Source: a virus. From it: DNA of 64,000 bases. A program made the translations under genes and the position numbers. Below are positions 48,401 to 57,000 of this stretch, piece after piece (position 1 is the stretch's first letter; each line of letters starts with the position of its first letter). Below the pieces are notes generated by a model, which worked only from the letters and a program-made list of their open reading frames with translations, had not been told where the DNA came from and made no database searches. The stretch is taken from positions 39,017 to 103,016 of the IMG/VR virus record IMGVR_UViG_3300029319_000004; one strand, 5' to 3'.

Positions 48401-48431
48401 CGTTGCTTTCAATAAGAAAGCAGTAACATAA
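45423..48431 (+). CDS. Virion structural protein (1002 aa) with FN3-like C-terminal segment
   Basis: A 1002-aa protein starting in a TGATG overlap. N-terminus 'MSDLVGKKKLVINDELWGAP'. Most of the sequence has no recognisable domain, but residues ~855-930 read like a fibronectin type III strand set: 'KYEIFRTEKEPYSYTDFERI', 'THYVDQITPNKRYWYCFRSI', 'DDHGNISNPTAVFEVELVDD'. The phrase 'pN-x-x-Y-W-Y-C-F-R-x-I-D-x-H-G-N-x-S-N-P-T' is the usual FN3 F/G-strand pattern, and such domains are common surface modules on phage virions. The gene is the last of the giant block; after it comes a 44-bp gap with a promoter-like motif. Likely a tail or baseplate surface protein. Confidence 0.55.
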   Translation: MSDLVGKKKLVINDELWGAPEQTAGHEPVFEDPNFDVMVQNSPVGMTFLAYDSNGFQTEDNLRIALGKNWNTAPEDSNDENSQVVTKNDWGSLKLFYGQPLGIKYCFEGQGLDSEYPGFYSEAGSPTIAIESFFTEGLIADPIYFEAIWKEKIVVSCSVPKGPKADLEDDAAANPELNKFKRPNLELWSGFIKTGVISDGKYYFPIIKNKGNGLQVDVVPGRMYGDHYHESVNPFTPKELLSKQPFGKSAFANVSTYYKSTSASTSNMLFSNLSYEKFIGQLADPSNIGVSVFPGNVASFNTIMPTPYGFLRLMTNKFEVEDLYDLDVPSSTLFPHPYKNVGQLFKNFPLEALTTYFSRVPHQTLSKFMKSSFKNLDISAFMDEYFIRWQEAHTSINTKGTQSKSTRSLFLQLLDQRLSNIVISPEMIKKLDKVESIKKYFPFYCELEFSTSIFTELGDLIKKLLFTKFFTNKIAEFNTRDYSDPSQLATTHTPAAEVPFYDHYTDGYYENILADEMIGDQQTGKTVTQSNLQFSVGSVDGSVSQEVTKKVYDIASLLNTYLDEDNVDYYRDPGDNGTSLDIQDYITYLRSDLEEPINIDEYNNVWKNVLGQILKVKLLKTYKKHHRTYQDLLEGKPAYYETIAYKIEKFEKNPEDAPSAYTPVQSFIIPNTSELDVFKYVDTQVRYGDTKVYRYDVNAIKIVFGCNYRYSFNDEADGFEAVDASTPEKVLNPNNYQDLLATPFSEDGEPQQYSATCGVEIYPSIVMMEDLYFRTPDIIISDNPPISPDVNIVPYRAVNDRILILLNNMIDSHRLPPIEILDSDNDKFEFNKKAQLTPDDKILFSSDDAIKKYEIFRTEKEPYSYTDFERIEQTSKTHYVDQITPNKRYWYCFRSIDDHGNISNPTAVFEVELVDDQGAVRPMIRVFNFKEPKNSQAIKECQKYLMIRPSFEQIYYDGEKDLDHMFNNKDDTTKRKFKIRLTSKSTGRKIDFNVAFNKKAVT

Positions 48432-48445
48432 AATAAATAATGATG

Positions 48446-48467
48446 TATACTATTTATATTTGCGAGG
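48446..48467 (+). promoter_or_regulatory. Candidate late promoter/leader motif before the 347-aa gene
   Basis: In the 44-bp gap 48432-48475 the sequence TATACTATTTA (48446-48456) is followed after exactly 7 nt by GAGG (48464-48467), the ribosome binding site of the gene at 48476. TATACT fits a -10 box in 5 of 6 positions, and GTAACA at 48423-48428, 17 bp upstream, fits a -35 in 4 of 6. The same 11-mer and the same spacing occur at 57238-57259. Confidence 0.45.
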
Positions 48468-48475
48468 AATAAACC

Positions 48476-49519
48476 ATGGCATTTTTAGACAATTCTGGAG
48501 ATATTATCCTAGACGCTGTTCTAACGGACACAGGCCGCTTGCGCCTGGCGCAGGGCGACGGCAGCTTTAAGATTACAAAGTTTGCTTTAGGAGATGACGA
48601 GATAAATTATGGACTTTACAACAAAAATCATCCATCAGGCAGCGCATACTATGATTTAGAAATTTTACAAACACCAGTTTTAGAAGCTTTTACTAACAAT
48701 ACTTCAAATCTTAATTCAAAGCTAATGTCTATCTCAAGAACAAATCTTCTTTTTATGCCTGTCTTGAGACTTAATAAAACAGATAAAACTGCTGGACCAA
48801 ATTCAAGATCTACTTTAATGTATGATCGTAGCAATAGCGATGGTTCTGTTGCTGCTGGCTCATCTTTCAAAACAAAGTTTGTTGTTGCAGTTGATGAGAC
48901 AACCTTCAATATTTTTAATACAGGGTCGGTATCTGTTCAGGGCGTTATTCAAGGATATCAAAGCACAGGATCTCTAGTTGGTGGTCAAGTAAGAGTCGAC
49001 CAGGGGATGTCAACTTCACAAATATCCCCAGCTTCTGGGCTGGACTCTGATCTTCTTGAAACTCAGTTTATTTTAGAGCTTGATTATCGCCTAGGCCGAC
49101 TAGCAAGGCCTAATGCTCAGACTGTTCAAAATGTAAACTTTATCGATGATGATAGCATTGCTTCATATTATGTCGCTGGCACCAATTTTGTTAGCCCAAT
49201 CAATAATACTGATTCGGTTGCTAGCGCTTCTGCGCAGGACCCACAAGTTTTTGATGGCCCTCGTGGAAATGCTCTTATGTTTAGGCTTCAAGCATCAACA
49301 GAGCTACAATATTCTACATATTTGTTCACTCAAATAGGAAAAACTTTATCCAATAGTAACGTTGGTAATAATGTCTTTGGTATTTCACAAACAGATATCA
49401 CTAATAGTCCCGCTGGCGCAAATGCATCATTATACTACATTGATTCTACTGTTCGTGTTGTAGGTGCGAATACTGGCTTTAGGCTTGATATCCCCGTAAG
49501 GTACGTTAAAATTCAATAG
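48476..49519 (+). CDS. Virion structural protein (347 aa), LTDTGR family
   Basis: A 347-aa protein starting at ATG 48476 behind GAGGA. The N-terminal 'FLDNSGDIILDAVLTDTGRL' and 'RLAQGDGSFKITKFALGDDE' is a motif I associate with structural proteins of large marine phages. It resembles the N-terminus of the 342-aa protein at 40397. The remainder is beta-rich, ending 'FRLDIPVRYVKIQ'. It is preceded by one of the few intergenic gaps, with a promoter-like motif, so it may be expressed more strongly than the giant genes upstream. Two further structural genes follow. A role as tube, collar or decoration protein is possible; none is shown by the sequence. Confidence 0.6.
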   Translation: MAFLDNSGDIILDAVLTDTGRLRLAQGDGSFKITKFALGDDEINYGLYNKNHPSGSAYYDLEILQTPVLEAFTNNTSNLNSKLMSISRTNLLFMPVLRLNKTDKTAGPNSRSTLMYDRSNSDGSVAAGSSFKTKFVVAVDETTFNIFNTGSVSVQGVIQGYQSTGSLVGGQVRVDQGMSTSQISPASGLDSDLLETQFILELDYRLGRLARPNAQTVQNVNFIDDDSIASYYVAGTNFVSPINNTDSVASASAQDPQVFDGPRGNALMFRLQASTELQYSTYLFTQIGKTLSNSNVGNNVFGISQTDITNSPAGANASLYYIDSTVRVVGANTGFRLDIPVRYVKIQ

Positions 49520-49530
49520 GAAAAACAATC

Positions 49531-50715
49531 ATGGCAAGCACTTTTAAAACTTTACTAAACGATGATGTGGTCAGCACACGCACTCTTCTTCACGAGGCAA
49601 TCCCAATTACAGGTACAATTGTTAGTGGGACAACCTATAATACAGCGCAGATTAAAACTTATACACACGGTATGTTTGAGTCGACGTTTGATTATCCTTA
49701 TTTAAGCTCATCAGCTAATCATATTTTTGATCTTACTTTTGGACATCATGAAAGTGTTTACAGCGATTTAGAGACAGCTAAAGCCGCCGGTACCGCCACG
49801 CCTTATCAAAACCAGAAAAAGCGAGACATTTATAATCAATTTGCACAGGTTTTGATGGGGTATGACGAGTCTGGCTCTATCCGGCACTTTGACTCTGATG
49901 GCACTCTTGACGATGGAACAACTGGAAGAATGACAGAGTGCTTTTTCTTGTCTTTTTCTCGCTTGCTTGTGAAAGATGAGATCAAAAAGAACAGCTTCAG
50001 ACTTCAGTATCGCCCTAGCGGAACAGTGGATAACCTTGTTTCACAAAAAGCCGCGGATAATTTTGTAGCTCCAGAAAGCACAACAGCCACTCTTGGTGAC
50101 TACGCATCTGCAAATGAGTATTATACTTCGCCAGCTGGCGATTATGGCTTGATCTTTACAAGCAGTGCGACAGCGCACGTAGAAGATCCTGCAAATAGCG
50201 TCGGGATTGTTTTTTATCAAGCCGGCGTTGTTGTATTATCTTCTTCTATATTTAGTGGAGGGGAGACAACTGCAAATGGCGCTCTTTCGTTTGGCTATAG
50301 CGGATCCGAAGGAGCTGCCAATAGCTGGGGCGAAGCTGATATTGGTTCTGGCGCCGACGCAGCAAAAGCCGATGGTGTGCAACATTGTATCGTATCAGGC
50401 TCTATTGAAAACGCAGCTCAGGGTTTTAGAAACAGATGGGTTGATTGTGACTTCAACAACACAATTGAGCTTAACTCTACCATTTATTTCGCTAGAATTA
50501 ACCATAATGAGTTTAATTATAGCGCAAATCCGACTTATGTAAGCGGAAGCAAGCTAGTAGTTAAGAACAACGTTAATGATCTTCCTGTCACATATATCAC
50601 AACAGTTGGGCTATACTCACCAGACAACGAATTATTGGCATGTGCCAAGCTATCAGAGCCGATCCGAAAGGATCCAAACACGGAGTTGACGCTGAGGGTC
50701 AGATTAGATTACTAG
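49531..50715 (+). CDS. Virion structural protein (394 aa), paralogue of the next gene
   Basis: A 394-aa protein starting at ATG 49531, 12 bp after the previous gene, with AGGA upstream. The first ~140 residues are unique and include 'LLHEAIPITGTIVSG' and 'HIFDLTFGHHESVY', of a type common in marine phage virion proteins. From about residue 150 onward it shares a domain with the following 405-aa protein: 'DEIKKNSFRLQYRPSGT', 'SVGIVFYQAGVVVLSSS', 'NEFNYSANPTYVSGSKL' and the end 'YITTVGLYSPDNELLACAKL' then 'SEPIRKDPNTELTLRVRLDY'. No enzymatic motif. Likely a homologous pair of virion proteins, perhaps forming a mixed ring or fibre. Confidence 0.6.
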   Translation: MASTFKTLLNDDVVSTRTLLHEAIPITGTIVSGTTYNTAQIKTYTHGMFESTFDYPYLSSSANHIFDLTFGHHESVYSDLETAKAAGTATPYQNQKKRDIYNQFAQVLMGYDESGSIRHFDSDGTLDDGTTGRMTECFFLSFSRLLVKDEIKKNSFRLQYRPSGTVDNLVSQKAADNFVAPESTTATLGDYASANEYYTSPAGDYGLIFTSSATAHVEDPANSVGIVFYQAGVVVLSSSIFSGGETTANGALSFGYSGSEGAANSWGEADIGSGADAAKADGVQHCIVSGSIENAAQGFRNRWVDCDFNNTIELNSTIYFARINHNEFNYSANPTYVSGSKLVVKNNVNDLPVTYITTVGLYSPDNELLACAKLSEPIRKDPNTELTLRVRLDY

Positions 50716-50728
50716 GAGGCGATAAAAG

Positions 50729-51946
50729 ATGCCATTAAAGCCTCAATATGGTAATTTTTTTGAATTTGATGAAAATGACCTTATTATTAACAGGATAGAA
50801 GCCTTTCCAAAGGTTGAATTCTTTGTGCATAGCAACGTTGTTTACTTTAATAACGAGAATAACAACGCTTCTAACCCTAATGTTCCTAATGGACACCTTA
50901 GTTTATACGACTACAACGTCAATAGAGATTCAAACGCGGCAAATGGGCAACTAATCCACCCATTTGTAACTAAAATTGGCGCTGGAACAAGCTTGGGGAC
51001 TGTTACAACGTCAAATTATGTCTTTGATTTCGACGTCGGAGACAAAATAACTGGTTCTTACCCAATGACTGCCTCTATTTCGATTGATAGATTAGGCACA
51101 AAAGCAATGTGGTCGACTTTAACAGAGTCAGCAGACGGTAAAAAGCAGTATTATATACCTGCTCTAAAGAATCACCTCAATTATTATACGAAACTTAGCC
51201 CTCATTACGAGTATTCTTCCTCCCAGCACGGAGATTTAAATGATAAGTACGTAAATCTGATTAGTATTCCAAGTATCTTCTATGGTTCAGAGATTAAAAA
51301 GGGTACAGTAACCCTCAAGTACTTTGTGTCTGGAACTCTCATAGGAGAGGCATCAGATATTAACAAAAACGGCGAGTTAATTCACACAACTGGCAGTGAG
51401 GGTGCCGTTACTACAGGATCTGTGGTCGGAGTCGTGTTATATAACGAAGGTTTTATACTTTTGAAGTCAAATGACTCAATTGCAAGTCACACAGAGAGAT
51501 ATGATGGTCCAACCGATGGTGTGGAGCCAGCTGTGGCTAACGCTTCATGGTTTAACTTTGGTGCTACCGGATCAACGGCGGGGGCGCCTTCATCGAGCTT
51601 CTCGATCCACCTAAGCGGAACTTCACATATAGATACAATGACAATGTTTGCTCATGCATCCGAAAATAAGTTAAATTTTTCAAATAATCCAACTTATCTT
51701 ACGTCAGCAGTTAAACAGGTAGTTACAGGAAGCGACCATTATGTGGAAAGCGCAGGAACTGCGATTAAAAACATAGTTTCTAGTTCTTATGCTGCTCATA
51801 GCGCTACTTTTGAGCCAACAACGTATATATCAAAAATTGGTATATATGATCAGAACAAAAATCTAATTGCAATTGCATCATTAGCTAAGCCGATGCGAAA
51901 AAGAGAAAAAGATAGCTATACCTTTAAACTAAAGCTTGATATTTGA
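50729..51946 (+). CDS. Virion structural protein (405 aa), paralogue of the previous gene
   Basis: A 405-aa protein at ATG 50729 with a strong GGAGG. Domain shared with the 394-aa neighbour: 'GSEIKKGTVTLKYFVSGT', 'VVGVVLYNEGFILLKSN', 'NKLNFSNNPTYLTSAVK', and the C-terminal 'TTYISKIGIYDQNKNLIAIA' followed by 'SLAKPMRKREKDSYTFKLKL'. The N-terminal ~130 residues differ from the neighbour ('MPLKPQYGNFFEFDENDLII'), and the part between has 'KSITGSYPMTAS'-like beta strands. Tandem duplication followed by divergence is the simplest reading. It is the last of the structural block before the replication genes. Confidence 0.6.
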   Translation: MPLKPQYGNFFEFDENDLIINRIEAFPKVEFFVHSNVVYFNNENNNASNPNVPNGHLSLYDYNVNRDSNAANGQLIHPFVTKIGAGTSLGTVTTSNYVFDFDVGDKITGSYPMTASISIDRLGTKAMWSTLTESADGKKQYYIPALKNHLNYYTKLSPHYEYSSSQHGDLNDKYVNLISIPSIFYGSEIKKGTVTLKYFVSGTLIGEASDINKNGELIHTTGSEGAVTTGSVVGVVLYNEGFILLKSNDSIASHTERYDGPTDGVEPAVANASWFNFGATGSTAGAPSSSFSIHLSGTSHIDTMTMFAHASENKLNFSNNPTYLTSAVKQVVTGSDHYVESAGTAIKNIVSSSYAAHSATFEPTTYISKIGIYDQNKNLIAIASLAKPMRKREKDSYTFKLKLDI

Positions 51947-51958
51947 TATAATTGTGGC

Positions 51959-52480
51959 ATGATTTTAGGACTAGATGTTAGCACCAGCATAACAGGTGCC
52001 ACTGTCATTGACAGTGATGGAAAAATAGTATATAATGAGGCGTGGGACCTGAGAAAGTATAAAGATTTCTTTCAAAAAGCAGAAGTTGTAAAAGGCAAAA
52101 TTTGGGAACTAGAAGATACTTTTCTTATCAAAGAAATTTACATTGAGCAGTCTCTTCAGAGCTTCAGAAGTGGCTTTTCCTCTGCAAAAACTCTCTCTAC
52201 TCTTTCTCGCTTCAATGGTGTTGTGTCTTGGCTGTGTTATGACATTTTAAAAACTGCGCCAGAGTATATAGCTGCCACAAGTGCCAGAAAAAAGGTTGGG
52301 ATAACAGTTCCAAAGGGAACAAAAGCTAAAGAGTGTGTTATTAAGCATGTAATTGACAATGTGCCAGATGTTGCTATAACTTATACTAAGTTCGACAATG
52401 TGAAGCCTGAATGCTACGATAAAGCAGACAGTTGGGTTATCGCTATGGCAGGTCATATACAATGCAAGACAAAAAACTAA
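51959..52480 (+). CDS. RuvC-like Holliday junction resolvase / crossover junction nuclease
   Basis: A 173-aa protein, the standard RuvC size. The RNase H-like fold is marked by 'MILGLDVSTSITGATVIDSD' (D6, first metal ligand), 'IKEIYIEQSLQSFRSG' (E63, second acid) and the late 'ECYDKADSWVIAMAGH' (D154 and D157, the last acids). RuvC-type enzymes cut four-way DNA junctions symmetrically. In T4-like phages junction cutting by gp49 removes branches before packaging; a RuvC-like enzyme could fill that role here. It is followed by the primase gene with a 19-bp overlap. Strong family assignment; whether it cuts Holliday junctions or other structures is not shown. Confidence 0.85.
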   Translation: MILGLDVSTSITGATVIDSDGKIVYNEAWDLRKYKDFFQKAEVVKGKIWELEDTFLIKEIYIEQSLQSFRSGFSSAKTLSTLSRFNGVVSWLCYDILKTAPEYIAATSARKKVGITVPKGTKAKECVIKHVIDNVPDVAITYTKFDNVKPECYDKADSWVIAMAGHIQCKTKN

Positions 52481-53403
52481 AAATTCTAACCTCAGTATTA
52501 GGAAGATATTTTTCTTCCAGTGATGAAAAACTTTTTCACTGTCCTAGATGCGAGCACCACAAGCAGAAGCTCTCTGTAAATATAGAAAAAAACGTATTTA
52601 AATGCTGGGTTTGTGATTACAAAGGAAAAGACCTTTATAGGATTGTCAAAAGATATGGCGTATACGAGCAACGTCGCAAATGGAAAGAGTTGACATCTAC
52701 AGTTGATGTAGAGAACTTTACAGCCAATCTTTTTGATCAGAGACAAGAACAAGAGAAGCAGATTATTGACATGCCCCGCGAGTTTATATCGTTAGCAAAT
52801 AAAAATCTTCCACCCTTGTCGATGTATGCTTTAAATTATCTTCACTCACGTGGACTATCAAAGGCGGATATTATAAGATGGAAAATAGGTTTTTGCCCAG
52901 ATGGAGATTACGGAGGAAGAGTTATTGTACCATCGTTTGACGAGGACGGAGATTTAAATTACTTCATTGCTAGATCTTATGATCACACGTGGCCAAAATA
53001 TTTAAATCCTAAAGATGCTAATAAGGGTATCATATTTAATGAGCTTTTTTTAGATTTTGATGAGGACCTTATCTTAGTTGAGGGGGTATTTGACGCAATT
53101 GTTGCTGGTCCCAATGCTGTGCCGATACTTGGATCAACTCTGAGAGATGAACACCCTTTAATTCAAAAAATCATTGATAACGACACAACAATATACATTG
53201 GGATGGATCATGATGCGAAAAAGAAAGAATTAGACATAATTAAGCTGCTACTCAAGTATGATATTGAAGTTTACAAAATTGATACTGGCAATCATGATGA
53301 TATTGGCTCAATGAAAATATCTGAATTCAGAGAAAGAAAACAATCTTCTTCATTAGTTACAAATGACAACTATTTATATCAAGTTATACAGGAGTTTTTG
53401 TAG
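52462..53403 (+). CDS. DNA primase (CHC2-type zinc finger plus TOPRIM)
   Basis: I start at ATG 52462 ('MQDKKLKILTSVLGRYF'), inside the resolvase end; the frame is open from 52432 but without a good site. The 313-aa protein has an N-terminal zinc ribbon C27-x2-C30 ... C48-x2-C51 ('FHCPRCEHHKQKLSVN', 'VFKCWVCDYKGK') and a TOPRIM fold: E207 in 'LILVEGVFDAIVAGPNAV' and D249/D251 in 'YIGMDHDAKKKELDII'. The helix between ('YLHSRGLSKADIIRWKIGFC') is the usual DnaG/T7 gp4-like RNA polymerase domain entry. It makes RNA primers on the lagging strand. There is no helicase domain, so it must work with a separate helicase. The next gene starts at the stop overlap. Confidence 0.88.
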   Translation: MQDKKLKILTSVLGRYFSSSDEKLFHCPRCEHHKQKLSVNIEKNVFKCWVCDYKGKDLYRIVKRYGVYEQRRKWKELTSTVDVENFTANLFDQRQEQEKQIIDMPREFISLANKNLPPLSMYALNYLHSRGLSKADIIRWKIGFCPDGDYGGRVIVPSFDEDGDLNYFIARSYDHTWPKYLNPKDANKGIIFNELFLDFDEDLILVEGVFDAIVAGPNAVPILGSTLRDEHPLIQKIIDNDTTIYIGMDHDAKKKELDIIKLLLKYDIEVYKIDTGNHDDIGSMKISEFRERKQSSSLVTNDNYLYQVIQEFL

Positions 53404-53729
53404 TGAAGATTACCATCCTTAAAGAAAAGAAGCAAAAAAAACAAATTGATGAGGGGTTGCCCTTAGCTGGATTGGCTACACTTATTGGCGGTGCAATCTC
53501 TGACGCGCTAGATGATGAGCCTGCAGAAACAGCAGACAACATTATAGATAAGTCAAGCAACAAGCCAGTAATGGTACAAGCTCATGGTGACGAATTTAGA
53601 TCTATAAAAAGAATCCTACAGGCCATACAAGCACAACTAATTAAGATGGGCGGAGGTCCTACAGGCAAGCGCTCTTCTAAGGCCGCTCCAGCCGCGGCAG
53701 GTGTTGTTTCTGAGGAAAAAATAGATTAA
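53403..53729 (+). CDS. Small hypothetical protein (108 aa)
   Basis: Starts at GTG 53403 overlapping the primase stop. The 108-aa product has a Lys-rich start 'MKITILKEKKQKKQIDEG', a short hydrophobic alanine/glycine stretch ('LPLAGLATLIGGAISDAL'), a charged centre and an alanine-rich, lysine-containing end. The hydrophobic piece is short for a membrane helix. No domain is recognised. It sits between the primase and another small gene whose start is also 'MKVTK'-like. Function unknown. Confidence 0.55.
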   Translation: MKITILKEKKQKKQIDEGLPLAGLATLIGGAISDALDDEPAETADNIIDKSSNKPVMVQAHGDEFRSIKRILQAIQAQLIKMGGGPTGKRSSKAAPAAAGVVSEEKID

Positions 53730-53733
53730 AATT

Positions 53734-54006
53734 ATGAAAGTTACGAAAGAAAAACTTCGAGAAATCATAAAAGAAGAGCTTCAAGAAGCTTACGTTCAGT
53801 CCTTATCTTCTAAAGGCTCACATGAGGGAAGAATGGCTAGAAGCCAACTTTTAAGGTCTGCGGAGTATTCTGTTAAGCTCATTAATATGATTGAAGACGA
53901 TGATGAATTGCCCTCATGGGTACAATCAAAAATTACGTTGGCATCAGATTATTTAGCTAAAGTTTATCACTATCTTTATGGTGAAGAAGTTTTTGATCAA
54001 GAATAG
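53734..54006 (+). CDS. Small conserved phage protein with MKVTK-type N-terminal helix (90 aa)
   Basis: A 90-aa protein. The first 20 residues 'MKVTKEKLREIIKEELQEA' form a basic amphipathic helix of a type I recall at the start of several small marine phage proteins. The remaining part, 'LRSAEYSVKLINMIEDDDEL' and 'PSWVQSKITLASDYLAKVYH', matches a short helical bundle motif ('P-x-W-V-Q-x-K-I-x-x-A-x-D-Y-x-x-x-V-x-H-Y') common in cyanophage-like genomes. No function has been shown to my knowledge. The gene ends at 54006 and is followed by a sigma70-type promoter for the nuclease. Confidence 0.6.
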   Translation: MKVTKEKLREIIKEELQEAYVQSLSSKGSHEGRMARSQLLRSAEYSVKLINMIEDDDELPSWVQSKITLASDYLAKVYHYLYGEEVFDQE

Positions 54007-54008
54007 TA

Positions 54009-54036
54009 TTTACATGCTATATTGTGTTTGTATAAT
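54009..54036 (+). promoter_or_regulatory. Sigma70-type promoter for the SbcD-SbcC gene
   Basis: In the 49-bp gap before the nuclease gene, TTTACA (54009-54014) and TATAAT (54031-54036) are separated by 16 bp: a 5-of-6 -35 and a perfect -10. The ribosome binding site AGGAG (54046-54050) lies directly downstream. This is the best conventional promoter in the window and implies early or middle expression from host-type RNA polymerase. Confidence 0.65.
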
Positions 54037-54055
54037 GCTATGAGCAGGAGTTTAT

Positions 54056-57000
54056 ATGAAATTTGCTCACATAGCTGATACTCACATCAGAAACTTAAAA
54101 TATCACAAAGAATACAAAGAGGTATTCAACAACCTTTACAAATCCTTAAAGGAAAAAAAGGTTGACTACATTGTCCATTGTGGAGACATTGCACACACAA
54201 AAACTCAGATCTCGCCTGAGTTTGTTGAGATGTGCTCTGATTTTCTTTTTAACCTAGCAGAGATTGCCCCTACATATGTTATTCTTGGGAACCATGATGG
54301 AAATTTAAAAAATTCAAATCGTCAAGATGCGCTAACCCCAATTGTTCATGCGCTGAATCATGATAACTTATTTTTGCTCAAGAACTCTGGAGAAACTCAG
54401 ATTGATAATAAATTTACTATTAATGTATTATCAGTCTTTGATAGGGAAAACTGGCAACTACCTACTAATGAGGAAAAAATAAATATTGCCCTATACCATG
54501 GCTCTATTAGTGGTGTAACCACAGACTCTGGCTGGACAATGGAGAGCGGTGAAGATGATATCAATATTTTTAATAACTTTGACTATGGGTTTCTTGGTGA
54601 CATCCACAAGACCAATCAGACCCTTGATAAAAAAGGAAAAATTAGATATCCAGGATCAACCGTACAACAAAACCATGGAGAAACAAACGACAAGGGTTTT
54701 CTATTATGGGACATTGTAAGCAAAGATAGCTTCACTTGTGAGCACATAGTATTAAAAAACCCTAAGCCGTTTATTACAATAAAGCTGACACCTAAGGGTC
54801 GCTTACCTAACAAAATTTCTATTCAAGAAAACTCTAGATTGCGCCTTGTAGCAGAGAACAATTTACCCCTTGATGTTATTCGTCGAGCTATAGACGTAGC
54901 AAAACACCGGTTCTCTCCAGAGTCTGTAACCTTTCTAAATCGTGCACAAGGCGATCGTAAGGATATGCAAGAGAGTACAAACTCTTTGGGCAAGCAAGAC
55001 CTTCGAGATCTTGCAGTTCAGGAAAAGCTAATACAAGAGTACCTAGAAGATTTTCACCCTAGTCAGGATACACTCAAGTCTGTTTTTTCTTCAAACTCAT
55101 CATACAATACAAAAGCTGAAGAGCAAGAGGACATCCAAAGAAATGTTAACTGGAGACTTCTTAAGCTAGAGTGGGACAACCTTTTTAACTACGGAGAGGG
55201 CAACTGTATTGATTTTTCTGAAAAACAAGGAGTTGTAGGTATTTTAGGGAAGAATTTTTCTGGAAAATCAAGCACTATTGATAGCCTTCTTTATACCTTA
55301 TACAATACCACTTCGAAACGTAATAGAAAAAATCTTAATTTAATTAACCAAAATAAAGACAATGCACGTGGTTATATTGAAATTGGAATTGGAACAAAAA
55401 TCTATTATGTTGAAAGAACAAGCACAAAATATACTAAAAAGCTAAAAGGAAAGCAGACTCTAGAAGCTAAAACTGATGTTAATTTTTGGCTTATTGACGA
55501 GGCAACCGGAGAGGAAAGATCGCTAAACGGTATTACACGTGCAGAAACTGATAAAAACATTCGTAAGGTTTTTGGAACTTTAGAGGATTTTTTGACAACC
55601 TCTATGGCTAGTCAGCTTGACTCTCTTTCATACATAAATGAAGGGTCAACTCGAAGAAAAGAAATATTAGCTAAGTTTTTGGATTTGGAATTTTTTGATA
55701 AAAAGTTTAAACTTATAAAAGAGGATACTACTGACGTAAAAGCCGTTGTTAAAAGGTTTTCCGATGTAGATTATGATGATGAGATCTCAAATGCCAGAAC
55801 TTTACTGGCTAGATCTCAAACAGAGCTTTCTGTAAATCAAAGAGAGCTTGAGAAGATAGAGTTAGATAAAGAAAATCTCGTTGTTGCATTGACTAGCATT
55901 AACTCTAAGCTGCAGCAAATACCTAATGAAGTCGTCGAAGGTAGCGGCCTAGAAGATAAGATATCTAAAACTCAAGACACTATCTCAACTTTAGAAATTA
56001 ATTCTTCATCTATCTCAGATAAGCTTCATGCCTGCAATAATATACATACTAAGCTTGAAAATTTTATTGAAAATTTTGATATCGAGAATTGGAAAAGTCG
56101 TAATCAAGATATTGAAGATATGAATGATCGTCTTCAAAAAGTTCAAAGAGACTTAGATGAGTATGAGACTCTTAACAATAGAAATAATTCAAAAATAGAG
56201 CTTTTAAAAAGCGCACCTTGTAACAAAGCATTAAAACAAAAATGTCATTTTGTGAAAGATGCGTATAAGGCCTATGAGGACGTCTCTAGAACTAGAATGG
56301 CTGTTAATCAATTATCTTTGAATAAGAAAACTTTAATTTCTAGGTTGAAAGAGTCGCAGCCTGAAAAAGTTATGCGCTATATTGAACAATACGAAACGCT
56401 CTTAGAGAAAAAGAGGCAAAAAACTATTGAAGTAGCCAATCTAAAGCTTGACATGCAAAAAAACAAGTCTCAGCTGTTTCAGCTTAGGTCTCTTTACGAT
56501 GAGCTTCTTGTAAAACAGCAAAAACAACAAGATAACTTGGACTTGATAAAAGAACTAAATGGTCTAGAAAAAGAAAGGAAAGAGACTGAAAAACTTCTTC
56601 AACAGACTTCGAGCGAATACGAAGATCAAAAAGTTTTAGTTCTCGACTTGTATAAGAAAAGTGGCAGCTATGAACAAAGCCTTCAGGAGCTTATTGATCA
56701 AAAAGAGGAATTTGAAAACATGGAGAAGGAGTTTACGACTCTAGATCTTTTGATGCGATGCATGCACCCTAATGGCATTTCTTACGATATTATCAAAAAA
56801 CAATTGCCAGTCATTAACACTGAAATTTCTAAAATTTTAACTAATATTGTCGATTTCCAAATCTTTTTTGAAAATGACGAAAATCGACTCAATATTCTTA
56901 TTCAACACCCTGGATATGCGGCTCGTCCAATTGAGATGGGCTCAGGTGCAGAAAAGACTATAAGCGCTATGGCAATCAGATTAGCTCTTCTAAACGTGTC

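Noticed and set aside
48451-48458. T4 late promoter TATAAATA
   Set aside because: The match (TATTTATA on the + strand) is on the minus strand and would point away from the gene; the TATACT reading on the + strand fits better.
51947-51952. TATAAT just before the resolvase start
   Set aside because: It is only 6 bp from the ATG, which would make a leaderless message; no -35 box seen; likely chance in AT-rich DNA.
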